16,239 nt of DNA, from NCBI GenBank assembly GCA_023145655.1, contig JAGLDI010000003.1:1-16239 (forward strand), read 5' to 3'. Positions 7,565-16,088 of this stretch are shown in pieces. This DNA is from Desulfuromusa sp. GTDB taxonomy: Bacteria > Desulfobacterota > Desulfuromonadia > Desulfuromonadales > Geopsychrobacteraceae. The notes beneath the pieces were generated by a model that saw nothing but the letters and a program-made list of their open reading frames with translations, ran no database searches and was not told where the DNA came from. Made by a program: the position numbers and the translations under genes. Position 1 is the first letter of the stretch. Every line of letters starts with the position of its first letter.

Positions 7565-8637
7565 TGGAACTGCATGACTTTTTGAACCAAACAGCCACAG
7601 AACAGCAAAACACAAACACCCTGCGGCTCCCTGCTGAATGGGAGCCGCAGGATGCAATTCTGCTAGCTTGGCCCCATCAAAATACAGACTGGCTACCGAT
7701 CCTTGATCAAGTCACAGAAGTTTATATCGAATTAATTCAACAGATCAGTCGCTTTGAAACAGTTATTATTATTGCCCCGGAGCTCAATCTAGTTCGCGCT
7801 ACCCTGCAAAAAACCGCTATAGACCCTACCCGAATCATTCTCCAGCAGATTGACACCAACGATACTTGGATTCGGGACTTTGGACCATTGACTGTTTACG
7901 CTGACGGCCAACCAGTATTGCTTGATTTCACTTTCAATGGTTGGGGTTCGAAGTTTCCAGCGGACAAAGATAACCGGGCAACCAGACACCTCTATGACAC
8001 AGGTCTGCTCAGCAAAGGGCAACTATCTACCTCCAACTTGGTTTTGGAAGGTGGCAGTCTGGAGAGTGACGGTGCAGGGACATTATTGACGACAACAGCT
8101 TGCCTGCTTAGTTCCAACCGCAACCCACAGTTGGATAAAGGGGAACTTGAAACGAAACTTTCCGAGCACCTTGGTTGCGACCATCTTCTCTGGCTCGACT
8201 ATGGCTGGCTGGCGGGAGATGATACCGACTCACATATTGACACCCTGGCACGATTAGCCCCGAACAACACCATCCTCTATGTCAAATGCCACAATAATAC
8301 AGATGAACACTATCCGGAACTGAAAAAGATGGAAAGCCAACTCAAGCGATTCAGGACACAGGGGGGACAACCCTTTCACCTTATCCCTCTTCCGATGCCA
8401 CAGCCCTGTTACGATGGAACAGATCGACTGCCGGCATCTTATGCAAACTTCCTCATCATCAATCAGGCAATTCTGGCTCCGATCTATAATGACCCGGCAG
8501 ATACACTGGTGTTAAAGATATTGGGAGAAGTATTCCCCGGACGTGAGATCATCGGTGTAGATTGCCGTTCGTTGCTCAAACAACATGGCTCTCTCCACTG
8601 TATCACCATGCAACTTCCGCAAGGAGTGCTGCAATGA
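7564..8637 (+). CDS. aguA: Agmatine deiminase (agmatine iminohydrolase)
   Basis: The enzyme hydrolyses agmatine to N-carbamoylputrescine and ammonia in the cytoplasm. The 357-residue protein belongs to the PAD-porph/guanidino-modifying fold. Signature blocks are RLPAEWEPQDAILLAWPH (21-38), DTNDTWIRDFGP (97-108), LEGGSLE (161-167), the GDDTDSHID block (218-226, with catalytic His H224 and D226) and GSLHCIT (342-348) with the nucleophilic cysteine C346. The length is typical of the family (about 350-380). The ATG at 7564 overlaps the ppiB stop; a GTG at 7561 would add one residue. No strong ribosome binding site is visible, so translational coupling to ppiB is likely. The next gene overlaps it by 4 bases and encodes the next enzyme of the pathway, which settles the function against peptidyl-arginine deiminase. 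Confidence 0.96.
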   Translation: MELHDFLNQTATEQQNTNTLRLPAEWEPQDAILLAWPHQNTDWLPILDQVTEVYIELIQQISRFETVIIIAPELNLVRATLQKTAIDPTRIILQQIDTNDTWIRDFGPLTVYADGQPVLLDFTFNGWGSKFPADKDNRATRHLYDTGLLSKGQLSTSNLVLEGGSLESDGAGTLLTTTACLLSSNRNPQLDKGELETKLSEHLGCDHLLWLDYGWLAGDDTDSHIDTLARLAPNNTILYVKCHNNTDEHYPELKKMESQLKRFRTQGGQPFHLIPLPMPQPCYDGTDRLPASYANFLIINQAILAPIYNDPADTLVLKILGEVFPGREIIGVDCRSLLKQHGSLHCITMQLPQGVLQ

Positions 8638-9518
8638 AACCGTTAAAAATTGGACTGGTGCAACAAAGTTGTGTAAAAAACACCACGGAAAATATCAAAA
8701 AAAGTTGTCAGAAAATCTGTCAAGCGGCGGCACAAGGTGCCGAACTGGTGGTATTACCTGAGTTACACAGCAGTCACTATTTTTGCCAGACTGAGGACAT
8801 TACCAATTTTAACCTGGCAGAAAGAATCCCGGGGAAGACAACTCAAAGATTTTCTGAACTGGCAAAAAAATTAGGCATTGTTCTGGTGATCTCTTTATTC
8901 GAAAAACGGGCGGCGGGGTTATATCACAATACCGCTATTGTGCTGGAGAAGGACGGCAGCATCGCTGGAACCTATCGAAAAATGCATGTACCCGACGATC
9001 CTGGTTATCACGAAAAGTTTTACTTTACCCCGGGTGATCTTGGCTTTAATCCAATCAATACTTCAGTTGGGAAATTGGGAATTCTGATCTGTTGGGATCA
9101 ATGGTATCCCGAAGCAGCTCGAATGATGGCGCTGGCAGGGGCAGAAATCATCATTTATCCAACCGCTATCGGCTATGATCCAAGGGATGATGTGCTGGAA
9201 CAACAACGTCAACTGAGCGCATGGATGACTGTACAACAAGGACACGCTATCGCCAATGGTCTCCCGATCATCAGTGTCAATCGTATTGGTTTTGAAACTG
9301 ACCCCAGTCAAACCACTCCCGGGATCGATTTTTGGGGAAGCAGTTTTGTTGCCGGTCCTCAGGGTGAGATCCTCGGCCAGGCGAGTGCAAAAGAAGAAGA
9401 ACTCTTATCTGTCGATATTGACCTCAACCAAAGTGAAAAAGTTCGTCAAATCTGGCCATTCTTCCGTGACCGTCGCATTGATCAATATCAGGAATTACTC
9501 AAACGCTTTCGTGATTGA
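8634..9518 (+). CDS. aguB: N-carbamoylputrescine amidase
   Basis: This nitrilase-superfamily amidase converts N-carbamoylputrescine to putrescine, CO2 and ammonia. The 294-residue protein shows the Glu-Lys-Cys triad: E43 in PELHSSHYF, K116 in YRKMHVPDD and C153 in ILICWDQWYPE. The CWDQWYPEAAR block and the DPGYHEKFYF block (122-131) are typical of the AguB branch. The ATG at 8634 overlaps the aguA stop (ATGA), and AAGGAG (8621-8626) lies 7 bases upstream. An open frame extends back to 8562, but that part lies inside aguA and is not needed. With aguA it forms the two-step agmatine-to-putrescine route; the arginine decarboxylase that makes agmatine is not in the window. The gene ends convergent with metK, 62 bases from the metK stop. 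Confidence 0.97.
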   Translation: MKPLKIGLVQQSCVKNTTENIKKSCQKICQAAAQGAELVVLPELHSSHYFCQTEDITNFNLAERIPGKTTQRFSELAKKLGIVLVISLFEKRAAGLYHNTAIVLEKDGSIAGTYRKMHVPDDPGYHEKFYFTPGDLGFNPINTSVGKLGILICWDQWYPEAARMMALAGAEIIIYPTAIGYDPRDDVLEQQRQLSAWMTVQQGHAIANGLPIISVNRIGFETDPSQTTPGIDFWGSSFVAGPQGEILGQASAKEEELLSVDIDLNQSEKVRQIWPFFRDRRIDQYQELLKRFRD

Positions 9519-9526
9519 GTCCCGAT

Positions 9527-9554
9527 AAAAAAAAGGCAAGCCCGTAGACTTGCC
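9527..9554 (-). terminator. Intrinsic terminator at the end of the PTS-metK gene string
   Basis: On the minus strand GGCAAG (9549-9554) pairs perfectly with CTTGCC (9535-9540) around an 8-base loop and is followed by eight T (9527-9534). It lies 26 bases after the metK stop codon. The plus-strand side has no T-tract, so it should work mainly for metK; readthrough from aguB is not obviously blocked. Confidence 0.85.
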
Positions 9555-9580
9555 CTCATCAAAACCTTATCAGAATCGGC

Positions 9581-10750
9581 TTAAAGACCGGCACGAGACC
9601 TGAGGGAATCAGCCCGATCAGTAAATTCCCAAGTGAATTCAGGCAATTCTCGGCCAAAGTGACCATAAGCCGCAGTCTGCCGATAAATGGGTCGGAGCAG
9701 ATCAAGCTGCTGAATAATCGCCGCAGGGCGCATGTCAAATTCATCCTGAACAATCCTGGCAATTTGGTTTGACGGTATTTTCCCGGTACCAAAACTGTTA
9801 ATCATAACGGAAACCGGTTCCGCTACCCCAATGGCGTAAGCCAGCTGCACTTCACACTTGCTGGCCAACCCGGATGAAACAATATTTTTGGCAATATAAC
9901 GAGCCATATAAGAAGCACTCCGATCCACTTTTGATGGATCTTTGCCACTGAAAGCACCCCCACCATGGGAACCCTGACCACCATAGGTATCGACAATAAT
10001 CTTACGACCAGTCAAGCCACAATCCCCCATCGGGCCACCGACAACAAAACGACCCGTCGGATTGATCAGGTAACGGGTTTTGTCATCAAGGAGATCAAGT
10101 GGTAAAATTGGTCGGATAACCTTCTCGATAACCGCCTCCTTCAAATCATCGTAGCTGACATCCGGGCCATGTTGAGTTGAAATAACCACCGTATCAATCC
10201 GGGTTGGCTGATCATCAATGTATTGGATTGACACCTGTGATTTACTATCTGGACGCAAAAAATCAAGTTCATTACTTTTACGAACTGCCGCCAGTTTCTG
10301 GGTTAATTTATGGGCAAGAGTGATCGGCATTGGCATCAGTTCGGGGGTCTCATTGCAGGCGAAACCAAACATCAACCCCTGATCTCCGGCACCTTGCTCA
10401 GTAAATAGACCCTCCCCCTCACTAACCCCCTGAGAGATATCGGGTGATTGTTGATCTATTGAAGTCAGAACCGCACAGGTTTTATAATCAAAGCCGATGG
10501 CGGAATCATTATAGCCAATTTCTTTAATCGTTTGTCTGACAATTGCAGGTAAATCAGCATAGGCAGTTGTGGTAATTTCCCCCGCGATGACAGCCATACC
10601 AGTCGTCACCAAGGTCTCACAAGCAACACGGGCTTGCGAATCCTGCGTCAGAATAGCGTCGAGCACAGCATCAGAAATCTGATCAGCAACCTTATCGGGA
10701 TGACCTTCCCCCACGGATTCAGATGTAAATAGAAAATCTGTCATTGACAT
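9581..10750 (-). CDS. metK: S-adenosylmethionine synthetase (methionine adenosyltransferase)
   Basis: MetK makes SAM from methionine and ATP, releasing phosphate and pyrophosphate. The 389-residue protein is of standard bacterial length. It carries [18 protein letters not shown] near the N-terminus (11-28, with active-site His H17), the signature GAGDQG (120-125), the P-loop-like GGGAFSGKD (263-271) and [16 protein letters not shown] (276-291). The ATG at 10750 has AAAGGGA 9-10 bases upstream; M3 is a weaker alternative. It is the last gene of the minus-strand PTS string, 42 bases after ptsI, and is followed by an intrinsic terminator. That short leader leaves no room for a SAM riboswitch directly before the gene, so its level may follow the PTS transcript unless an internal promoter exists. 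Confidence 0.98.
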   Translation of the reverse strand: MSMTDFLFTSESVGEGHPDKVADQISDAVLDAILTQDSQARVACETLVTTGMAVIAGEITTTAYADLPAIVRQTIKEIGYNDSAIGFDYKTCAVLTSIDQQSPDISQGVSEGEGLFTEQGAGDQGLMFGFACNETPELMPMPITLAHKLTQKLAAVRKSNELDFLRPDSKSQVSIQYIDDQPTRIDTVVISTQHGPDVSYDDLKEAVIEKVIRPILPLDLLDDKTRYLINPTGRFVVGGPMGDCGLTGRKIIVDTYGGQGSHGGGAFSGKDPSKVDRSASYMARYIAKNIVSSGLASKCEVQLAYAIGVAEPVSVMINSFGTGKIPSNQIARIVQDEFDMRPAAIIQQLDLLRPIYRQTAAYGHFGRELPEFTWEFTDRADSLRSRAGL

Positions 10751-10792
10751 TTATGATTATCCCTTTCTTTATCTTTAATATTATCGGTAGAT

Positions 10793-12568
10793 TTATATTA
10801 ACGGTTGCGAAAAAAGATCTGGTAGCCGCTCACCCATTTCATGATCAATGGCAGTAGAGACCTCTTTACTGGTCGACAGTAACAATAATTTTTCAACCAG
10901 GAGCTCCCCATCTTGCTTGGAAACCTGTCGCAACACCCGTTTTACCCGTGGGACACAAGCAGGATTCATGGAGAGTTCATCAAATCCAAGACCAACCAGA
11001 GCCAAAGTGTAAAGGGGCTCACCGGCCATTTCACCACAAATACAAACTTCGATATCAGCAGCATTCGCCGCATCACAAGTTGCTTTCAGAGCACGCAGGA
11101 TTGCGGGATGAAGCGGTTCATAGAGGTAGGCAACATGTTCGTTACCTCGATCAACAGCAAGGAAATATTGAATCAGATCATTGGTCCCGATGGAGAAAAA
11201 ATCAACTTCTTTTGCCAGGAGGGAGGCGATCATAACGGCTGATGGTGTTTCGATCATGATCCCGATAGAAAAGTTGGGATCATAGTCGACTCCCTCTCGA
11301 TCCAATTGAGCTTGGATATCATAGAGGATTTTTTTACAGGCTCTGATCTCTGCCACCCCACTGATCATTGGAAACAAAATCCGCACCCGACCACAACTGG
11401 AAGCTCGCAATATGGCCCGTATCTGAATTCTGAACAACTTCTCCTCTTGCAGGGAAAAGCGGATAGCCCGCAATCCCATAGCCGGATTATCTTCATCTGT
11501 CAAATTCAGTTCGGGAACAAATTTATCACCCCCGATATCAAGAGTTCTGATCGTTACCGAAGCCCCTTCTGCCTGACGAAGAATCTCACAGTAAGCGCGA
11601 TATTGTTCATCTTCACCGGGAGGTTCACTCCGTCCCAGGTAGAGAAATTCTGTGCGATAGAGGCCAACCCCTTCGGCTGCATGCTTTTTAGCCTGTGCCA
11701 TATCACTGGCAATCTCCAGATTAGCACGTAGCGAAATACGCACCCGATCGGTGGTGACAGAGGGAAGGTCAAAATAATTATTTAGCTCTTGCTCCAGGTA
11801 ATCATAGGATTGTTTGCGGAGTAAATATTCTTTAAAAGTTTCTTCTGATGGGTTAAGAATAACAACCCCATTGGAACCATCGATAATAACCGGCGTTCTT
11901 TCAGAGACCAGGGAAGTGATCGATTCTAAACCAACAACCGCCGGGATATTCAATGAGCGGGCTAAAATAGCCGTATGTGACGTTCGTCCCCCTTTATCAG
12001 TCATAAATCCAAGAATTTTAGAGCGGTCTAGTTGCATCGTTTCCGCCGGGGATAAATCATGCGCAACCACTAACGATTTACGACCAATTTTTCCAATCGT
12101 GCGCTCACCAACCCCGGTCAGTATTCGCAGTAGACGCTCCCCCACAGCGTCAACATCAGAACGCCTCTCTCTTAAATATTCATCATCAATATTGTCAAAC
12201 AGGGCACGCAGCTGTTCAAGGATCTGAGTTAAAGCCCCTTCGGCATTCAGCCGCTCCCGAATCGCTTTTTTAGTACCCTCGACTAACATTTCATCTTCAA
12301 GAATCAGCAGGTGGGTATCAAGAATATAGAGATGTTCACGCAAATGCGGTTGTCTGGAAACCGACTGCTTAATCTTTTGCAACTGTTCACTAGCCTGGTC
12401 AATGGCCTGCTGGAAACGCAATAATTCAGCATCGACCTCTGCGTCAGAAATGGGTGAGAAATCAACTGTAGGACGTTGATCAACCAGGCTGATCTCCCCG
12501 ATACTGATCCCGGGGGAGACACCGATTCCAACTAGATAAGTATCTTCAGTAGCCCTAATCTTCTCCAA
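10793..12568 (-). CDS. ptsI: Phosphoenolpyruvate-protein phosphotransferase (PTS enzyme I)
   Basis: Enzyme I takes phosphate from PEP and passes it to HPr. The 591-residue protein has the HPr-binding helical domain (about 30-150) and the swivelling phosphohistidine domain with GGRTSHTAILARS, whose H198 is the active histidine. The C-terminal PEP-binding barrel contains GVGLYRTEFL (300-309), FFSIGTNDLIQY (457-468) and CICGEMAG with the catalytic C511. There is no GAF domain, so it is the sugar-type EI and not the nitrogen-type PtsP. The best start is a TTG at 12566-12568: GAGG lies 6 bases before it, no ATG or GTG occurs in frame before the conserved VGIGVSPG segment, and it overlaps the end of ptsH by 14 bases. 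It is followed by metK after 42 bases. Confidence 0.97.
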   Translation of the reverse strand: MEKIRATEDTYLVGIGVSPGISIGEISLVDQRPTVDFSPISDAEVDAELLRFQQAIDQASEQLQKIKQSVSRQPHLREHLYILDTHLLILEDEMLVEGTKKAIRERLNAEGALTQILEQLRALFDNIDDEYLRERRSDVDAVGERLLRILTGVGERTIGKIGRKSLVVAHDLSPAETMQLDRSKILGFMTDKGGRTSHTAILARSLNIPAVVGLESITSLVSERTPVIIDGSNGVVILNPSEETFKEYLLRKQSYDYLEQELNNYFDLPSVTTDRVRISLRANLEIASDMAQAKKHAAEGVGLYRTEFLYLGRSEPPGEDEQYRAYCEILRQAEGASVTIRTLDIGGDKFVPELNLTDEDNPAMGLRAIRFSLQEEKLFRIQIRAILRASSCGRVRILFPMISGVAEIRACKKILYDIQAQLDREGVDYDPNFSIGIMIETPSAVMIASLLAKEVDFFSIGTNDLIQYFLAVDRGNEHVAYLYEPLHPAILRALKATCDAANAADIEVCICGEMAGEPLYTLALVGLGFDELSMNPACVPRVKRVLRQVSKQDGELLVEKLLLLSTSKEVSTAIDHEMGERLPDLFSQPLI

Positions 12569-12821
12569 AGCCAGCCTCGATTAATTCTGCAATAACATCC
12601 ATTGCCCGCTGTTCATCATCACCTTCAACCATCACAGCAATCTCTGTTCCCTGCGGTGCTGCAAGGAGTAAAATTCCCATGATACTTTTACCATTCACCT
12701 CTATGTCATCTTTGATTAAATTGATTTCAGAGCTAAACCGACTGGCTGTCTGGACAAATTGCGCGGCCGCCCTGGCATGTAATCCCAACCGATTGACAAT
12801 TTTAAAATTACGGTTTTGCAT
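12555..12821 (-). CDS. ptsH: Phosphocarrier protein HPr
   Basis: The 88-residue protein carries both classical phosphorylation sites at their textbook positions. H15 in RLGLHARAA accepts phosphate from enzyme I. S46 in NGKSIMGILLLAA is the HPr kinase site. Together with hprK at the head of the same gene string, this argues for working Ser46 regulation. The ATG at 12819-12821 gives the normal HPr length and has GGAAG 2 bases before it, with GAGGGG further upstream; a longer frame from 12848 would add 9 residues overlapping the EIID stop and is unlikely. The final residues overlap the ptsI start. Confidence 0.96.
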   Translation of the reverse strand: MQNRNFKIVNRLGLHARAAAQFVQTASRFSSEINLIKDDIEVNGKSIMGILLLAAPQGTEIAVMVEGDDEQRAMDVIAELIEAGFGED

Positions 12822-12837
12822 AACTTCCACTTTCCCC

Positions 12838-13611
12838 TCAAAAAACAATCAATTGGACAACATCAGCCCAGAACAATCCAATTAAGAAAATAGTACTGAC
12901 GGTTATAAAAACCAGCAACAGTGTTGAGAACCCTTTACGTGCCACCAGCCCTAACATAACCATCGGGATCAGAGTCAGCATCCCCAACCAACTCGGCAAT
13001 TGATGCTGGGTCAGCTGAGAAAAGACCATAAATGCACTCAGCCCACCAAGAATGACAACTGCCGCTTCCTTGGTATGAATAGCTAAATCCGGTAATTTAT
13101 GCCGTTGGATAAATTCAACCGATTTCAAACCCTGACGATAACCACGAGAAAAAAATACCGTTCTGATCCAGATCGGAATAATGTTATACAGGAGGACAAA
13201 TATCAACGGTGCCCAGAGAATCCCTTTTACCGCAAAAAACAGCGCGACCCCGGCAACCAGTGGACGTAAACCACCCCAGAAAAAAGCATCTCCTATGGCT
13301 GCATAAGGAGCGGCAACCATCTCTTTAAAATCATCAATTTCAACTTCAGGCACAACCGTTCCGGAAGCCCGATCCTCTTCTAAACGCAGAACCGCTCCGG
13401 CAACCAGCGGGGCAAAATAGACATGAGTGTTAAAATAACCAAGATACTTAAGACTGACTTCAGGTAGTTTTTCGTTGCTGTAAAGTTTTCTTAACCCTGG
13501 GAATAGCGCATAGAAAAAGCCGACTCCCTGGAGGGTTTCAAAATTCCAGCTGGCCTGCAAGAGCAACAATCGAAACCATATATGGAGGCGGGTTCGCCAG
13601 GAGATCGCCAT
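12838..13611 (-). CDS. PTS enzyme IID, mannose/fructose/sorbose family
   Basis: The 257-residue membrane protein matches EIID of mannose-class permeases. It has LLLLQASWNFETLQGVGFFY (15-34), YFNTHVYFAPLVAGAVLRLEE (59-79) and APYAAIGDAFFWGG (101-114), all family hallmarks. Hydrophobic stretches follow at about 114-128, 131-150, 183-200, 208-224 and 228-246, giving a multi-pass inner-membrane protein that pairs with EIIC. The ATG at 13609-13611 lies 2 bases after the EIIC stop and begins MAISWRTRLH, just before the conserved region. The frame stays open to 13779 but that part overlaps EIIC and is not credible. It is slightly shorter than E. coli ManZ (about 283 residues). The sugar cannot be read from the sequence. 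Confidence 0.92.
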   Translation of the reverse strand: MAISWRTRLHIWFRLLLLQASWNFETLQGVGFFYALFPGLRKLYSNEKLPEVSLKYLGYFNTHVYFAPLVAGAVLRLEEDRASGTVVPEVEIDDFKEMVAAPYAAIGDAFFWGGLRPLVAGVALFFAVKGILWAPLIFVLLYNIIPIWIRTVFFSRGYRQGLKSVEFIQRHKLPDLAIHTKEAAVVILGGLSAFMVFSQLTQHQLPSWLGMLTLIPMVMLGLVARKGFSTLLLVFITVSTIFLIGLFWADVVQLIVF

Positions 13612-13613
13612 TT

Positions 13614-14303
13614 TTACACCAACCACATCAATAAAAAGGACATGCAAAAAGCTGCACAAAACAGGGTAATTGCCCGGCTGACATTGATTGTCCCCAAGAT
13701 GACCGTAATCCCCACCAGAGGGAAAGCCAGTTGCATCCAGCTGGATGAATAGCTCAGTGGATGTTGAACGTAGGGCCACAGGATCGGGATAACGAACCAG
13801 CCTCCCAGAATAATAACTGCATAAGTTCCCAATGAGGAGAGGGAAAAGCTGATCAACCCACGTAAATGTTGCCCTTCAGCAACGAGGAACGATCCCCGAC
13901 TCAGAGCAGCAGATACCTGTTTGACCAGCCGCACATTATATTGTCTGGCATAGCGATCAAAATATTGACCGAATTTACCGAGGGGGACAGCAACAAACAA
14001 GCACAGCAATAATAGTTCCGTCCCTGAAGCATTCAATGATTGCCCCAGAGCTATGACCAGCACACTACTGGCAATTGCCACCTGGGTATCATCAGGGGGA
14101 ACCGCAGCACCAACCGGCAACCGGGCCAGCCAGAGCAGTTCAACCATCACCCCTATCTGTAACCCGACCAAAGGTTCACCAAGAAGCAGAGCGGTCAACG
14201 GAGCTGCGACTATCGGTCTTGAAATCATCATCTGCAGAATCGCCACACGATCCAGGCCACAGATCAAAGAGACCAGAGCTCCAAGGGTCAGACTGAGTGT
14301 CAT
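13614..14303 (-). CDS. PTS enzyme IIC, mannose/fructose/sorbose family
   Basis: The 229-residue, strongly hydrophobic protein matches the EII-Sor/ManY channel family. Membrane stretches lie at about 2-20, 31-60, 77-108, 148-180, 190-206 and 209-229. The conserved loop LPVGAAVPPDDTQVAIASS (62-80) is typical of sorbose/mannose EIIC. The polar segment around 110-135 would be cytoplasmic. It is shorter than E. coli ManY (266 residues), though no key segment is obviously lost. The start overlaps the EIIB stop by 4 bases (ATGA), and EIID follows after 2 bases, as expected for subunits made in fixed ratio. Substrate unknown. Confidence 0.92.
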   Translation of the reverse strand: MTLSLTLGALVSLICGLDRVAILQMMISRPIVAAPLTALLLGEPLVGLQIGVMVELLWLARLPVGAAVPPDDTQVAIASSVLVIALGQSLNASGTELLLLCLFVAVPLGKFGQYFDRYARQYNVRLVKQVSAALSRGSFLVAEGQHLRGLISFSLSSLGTYAVIILGGWFVIPILWPYVQHPLSYSSSWMQLAFPLVGITVILGTINVSRAITLFCAAFCMSFLLMWLV

Positions 14304-14797
14304 CTAGTTTTCCCTTTTGTAGCAGGAATTAACTTTCTCCAAGGGCGCCCACCATCTGCTGGAATACAGCGAGCGGTAATCTTGACTCCGGCCTGATCAA
14401 GTAATTCCAGATCATCCAGATCAGCCGGATCAAGAAACAGAGTACAACTGAGCCGGGCTTTACCTCTCTCTGCCTGTAAATTTCCAAGGTTCAGCCGATC
14501 ATAGATCAAGCCACCCTGATAAGCACGAACGGCATCTGCCGTTGTACCAAACAGCAGGAGAATTCTCCGGTTGTTGAACTGGGGTGAATTCAACAGAAGA
14601 ATCACCTCTGCAACAGTACCGATTTCAACCTGCATCCGGCTGGGGACTGAAGCCTGCATCATTATTTTTTGCAACGGTTTCCGGACAATTTCATCATTGG
14701 CAACAACAATACAATCAGCCTGGACAAAAGGAACCCAAGCTTCCAGAACCTGGCCATGAATCAACCGGTTATCTATGCGGACAAGGACAAGAGCCAT
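14300..14797 (-). CDS. PTS enzyme IIB, mannose/fructose/sorbose family
   Basis: The 165-residue protein matches the PTSIIB_sorb domain, the cytoplasmic subunit that receives phosphate from EIIA and gives it to the sugar. MALVLVRIDNRLIHGQVLEAW contains the phosphorylated histidine H14, within the conserved R-D-x-R-L-I-H-G-Q-V motif. ADCIVVANDEI (27-37 or so) and the LNLGNL segment are also typical. I start at the ATG at 14795-14797, because GGAG lies 4 bases upstream and the protein then begins as the family does. The frame is open to 14860, but the extra 21 residues overlap EIIA and resemble nothing. EIIA ends 19 bases before it. Confidence 0.94.
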   Translation of the reverse strand: MALVLVRIDNRLIHGQVLEAWVPFVQADCIVVANDEIVRKPLQKIMMQASVPSRMQVEIGTVAEVILLLNSPQFNNRRILLLFGTTADAVRAYQGGLIYDRLNLGNLQAERGKARLSCTLFLDPADLDDLELLDQAGVKITARCIPADGGRPWRKLIPATKGKTR

Positions 14798-14816
14798 AAC
14801 TCTCCAATAAATCGTT

Positions 14817-15224
14817 TTACCTGGTAGATCGCAGTAATTCAGAAGGACGGATAATTGCATTTTTTCCGTACTCTTTGAGCAGGGTCACCAAACCGTCCAG
14901 ATTTTGATTCATACGCGAACCAACCCCCTTGATCAGCATCGGCAAATTCACCCCGGTCAGGATCTCAACCACCCCTTCCTGAAGCAATTCCGCACTGATA
15001 TTAGTCGGGGTACCGCCGAACAGATCAGTTAAAATAATAATCCCATCACCATCTTTTCCAACTTGAGCAATCACCTGATGTAATTTTTCCTTGGCAGTAT
15101 CTAACGACATTTCACGACCGATGCTGAGAGACTCTACCCTCTTGAGGGGACCAAGTATCAATTGAGTTGCCTGAATTAATTCATCAGCCAAACCAGCGTG
15201 AGTCACAACTACAATACCAATCAT
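14817..15224 (-). CDS. PTS enzyme IIA, mannose/fructose/sorbose family
   Basis: The 135-residue protein is a stand-alone EIIA of the ManX type (EIIA-man fold). MIGIVVVTHAGLADEL has the phospho-accepting H9. ILTDLFGGTPTN (64-75) and LTGVNLPML (89-97) are family signatures. It should receive phosphate from HPr and pass it to EIIB. E. coli ManX fuses IIA and IIB; here they are separate genes. It starts 3 bases after the rapZ stop, with AAGGG about 7 bases before the ATG. EIIA-man homologues next to rapZ and hprK can also act as regulators in this bacterial group, so transport need not be its only role. Confidence 0.95.
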   Translation of the reverse strand: MIGIVVVTHAGLADELIQATQLILGPLKRVESLSIGREMSLDTAKEKLHQVIAQVGKDGDGIIILTDLFGGTPTNISAELLQEGVVEILTGVNLPMLIKGVGSRMNQNLDGLVTLLKEYGKNAIIRPSELLRSTR

Positions 15225-15227
15225 CCG

Positions 15228-16088
15228 CTAACCCTTATCAACATCCCGATGGTTGACCCGGAGAATAACACCCGACTCAGGAAAATTGTTGGAGAGATCT
15301 TCAACAATAGAAACACTCCGATGTCTTCCCCCGGTGCAGCCAATGGCAACAGTCAGGTAACTTTTCCCCTCAGTTTGATAATGGGGGAGCAAAAAACCGA
15401 GCATATGGTCGAGATGCTGGCGGAAATCACGACAAGTCTGCTGCGAGAGGACATATTGCCGCAACTTTGGATCTAAGCCCGTCAGGGGTCGTAGTTCATC
15501 AATGTAGTGAGGGTTGGGTAAAAAACGCACATCAAAAACCAGATCAGCCGCCGGTGGAAGACCATAACGGTAACCAAATGATTCTAAATTAACAATCAGT
15601 AGCGAATCATGTTTCTCACCCAGAAACCCAAGGGTCAGATCACGCAGTTGCCGTGAGTTCAGGTTACTACTATCGATAACCTTCGTCGCACTATCGCGTA
15701 ATTGATGAAGCTGCTGACGTTCCCTTTCTATCCCGAACTGAAGAGTTTCAACCGTCGCCAGAGGATGCAGACGCCGTGTTTCAGAATAACGTCGTTGCAA
15801 TACGGCATCGGCTGCTTCAAAAAACAAAATTTCAAGCTGGTAACCTTCCCCCTCTAATTGGGCAAAGGTTTTGTCATAATCACTTAAGAAACCACGATTA
15901 CGAACGTCAATAACCACGGCAATATCGGCATTGGGATTCAACTCCTCCCGAGCCCTCTGGATAAAATCCGGCAACATCACCAACGGCAAGTTGTCCACGA
16001 CAAAAAAACCCTGATCCTCCAGCACCCTGGCTGCGGTACTTTTGCCAGAACCCGAAAGTCCGGTAATAATCAGTAACCGACGGTTCAT
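15228..16088 (-). CDS. rapZ: RapZ-family nucleotide-binding protein (YvcJ/YhbJ)
   Basis: The 286-residue protein has an N-terminal P-loop domain with Walker A GLSGSGKST (10-18) and the family motif FFVVDNLP (28-35). The C-terminal domain contains RFLPNPHY (188-195) and GCTGGRHRSV (250-259), which define the family. In E. coli RapZ is the RNase E adaptor that binds GlcNAc-6-phosphate and tunes glmS through small RNAs; in B. subtilis YvcJ is an NTPase linked to competence. Whether the RNA role holds in this organism is unknown. The ATG at 16086-16088 overlaps the hprK stop (ATGA), and EIIA follows after 3 bases, placing it inside the PTS string. Confidence 0.96.
   Translation of the reverse strand: MNRRLLIITGLSGSGKSTAARVLEDQGFFVVDNLPLVMLPDFIQRAREELNPNADIAVVIDVRNRGFLSDYDKTFAQLEGEGYQLEILFFEAADAVLQRRYSETRRLHPLATVETLQFGIERERQQLHQLRDSATKVIDSSNLNSRQLRDLTLGFLGEKHDSLLIVNLESFGYRYGLPPAADLVFDVRFLPNPHYIDELRPLTGLDPKLRQYVLSQQTCRDFRQHLDHMLGFLLPHYQTEGKSYLTVAIGCTGGRHRSVSIVEDLSNNFPESGVILRVNHRDVDKG

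Noticed and set aside
10751..10792. SAM riboswitch before metK
   Set aside because: Only 42 AT-rich bases separate ptsI and metK, too few for a known SAM riboswitch, and no such fold is visible.
13612..13779. N-terminal extension of the EIID frame
   Set aside because: It overlaps EIIC in another frame, and the added 56 residues have no resemblance to EIID; the start at 13611 fits both family and spacing.
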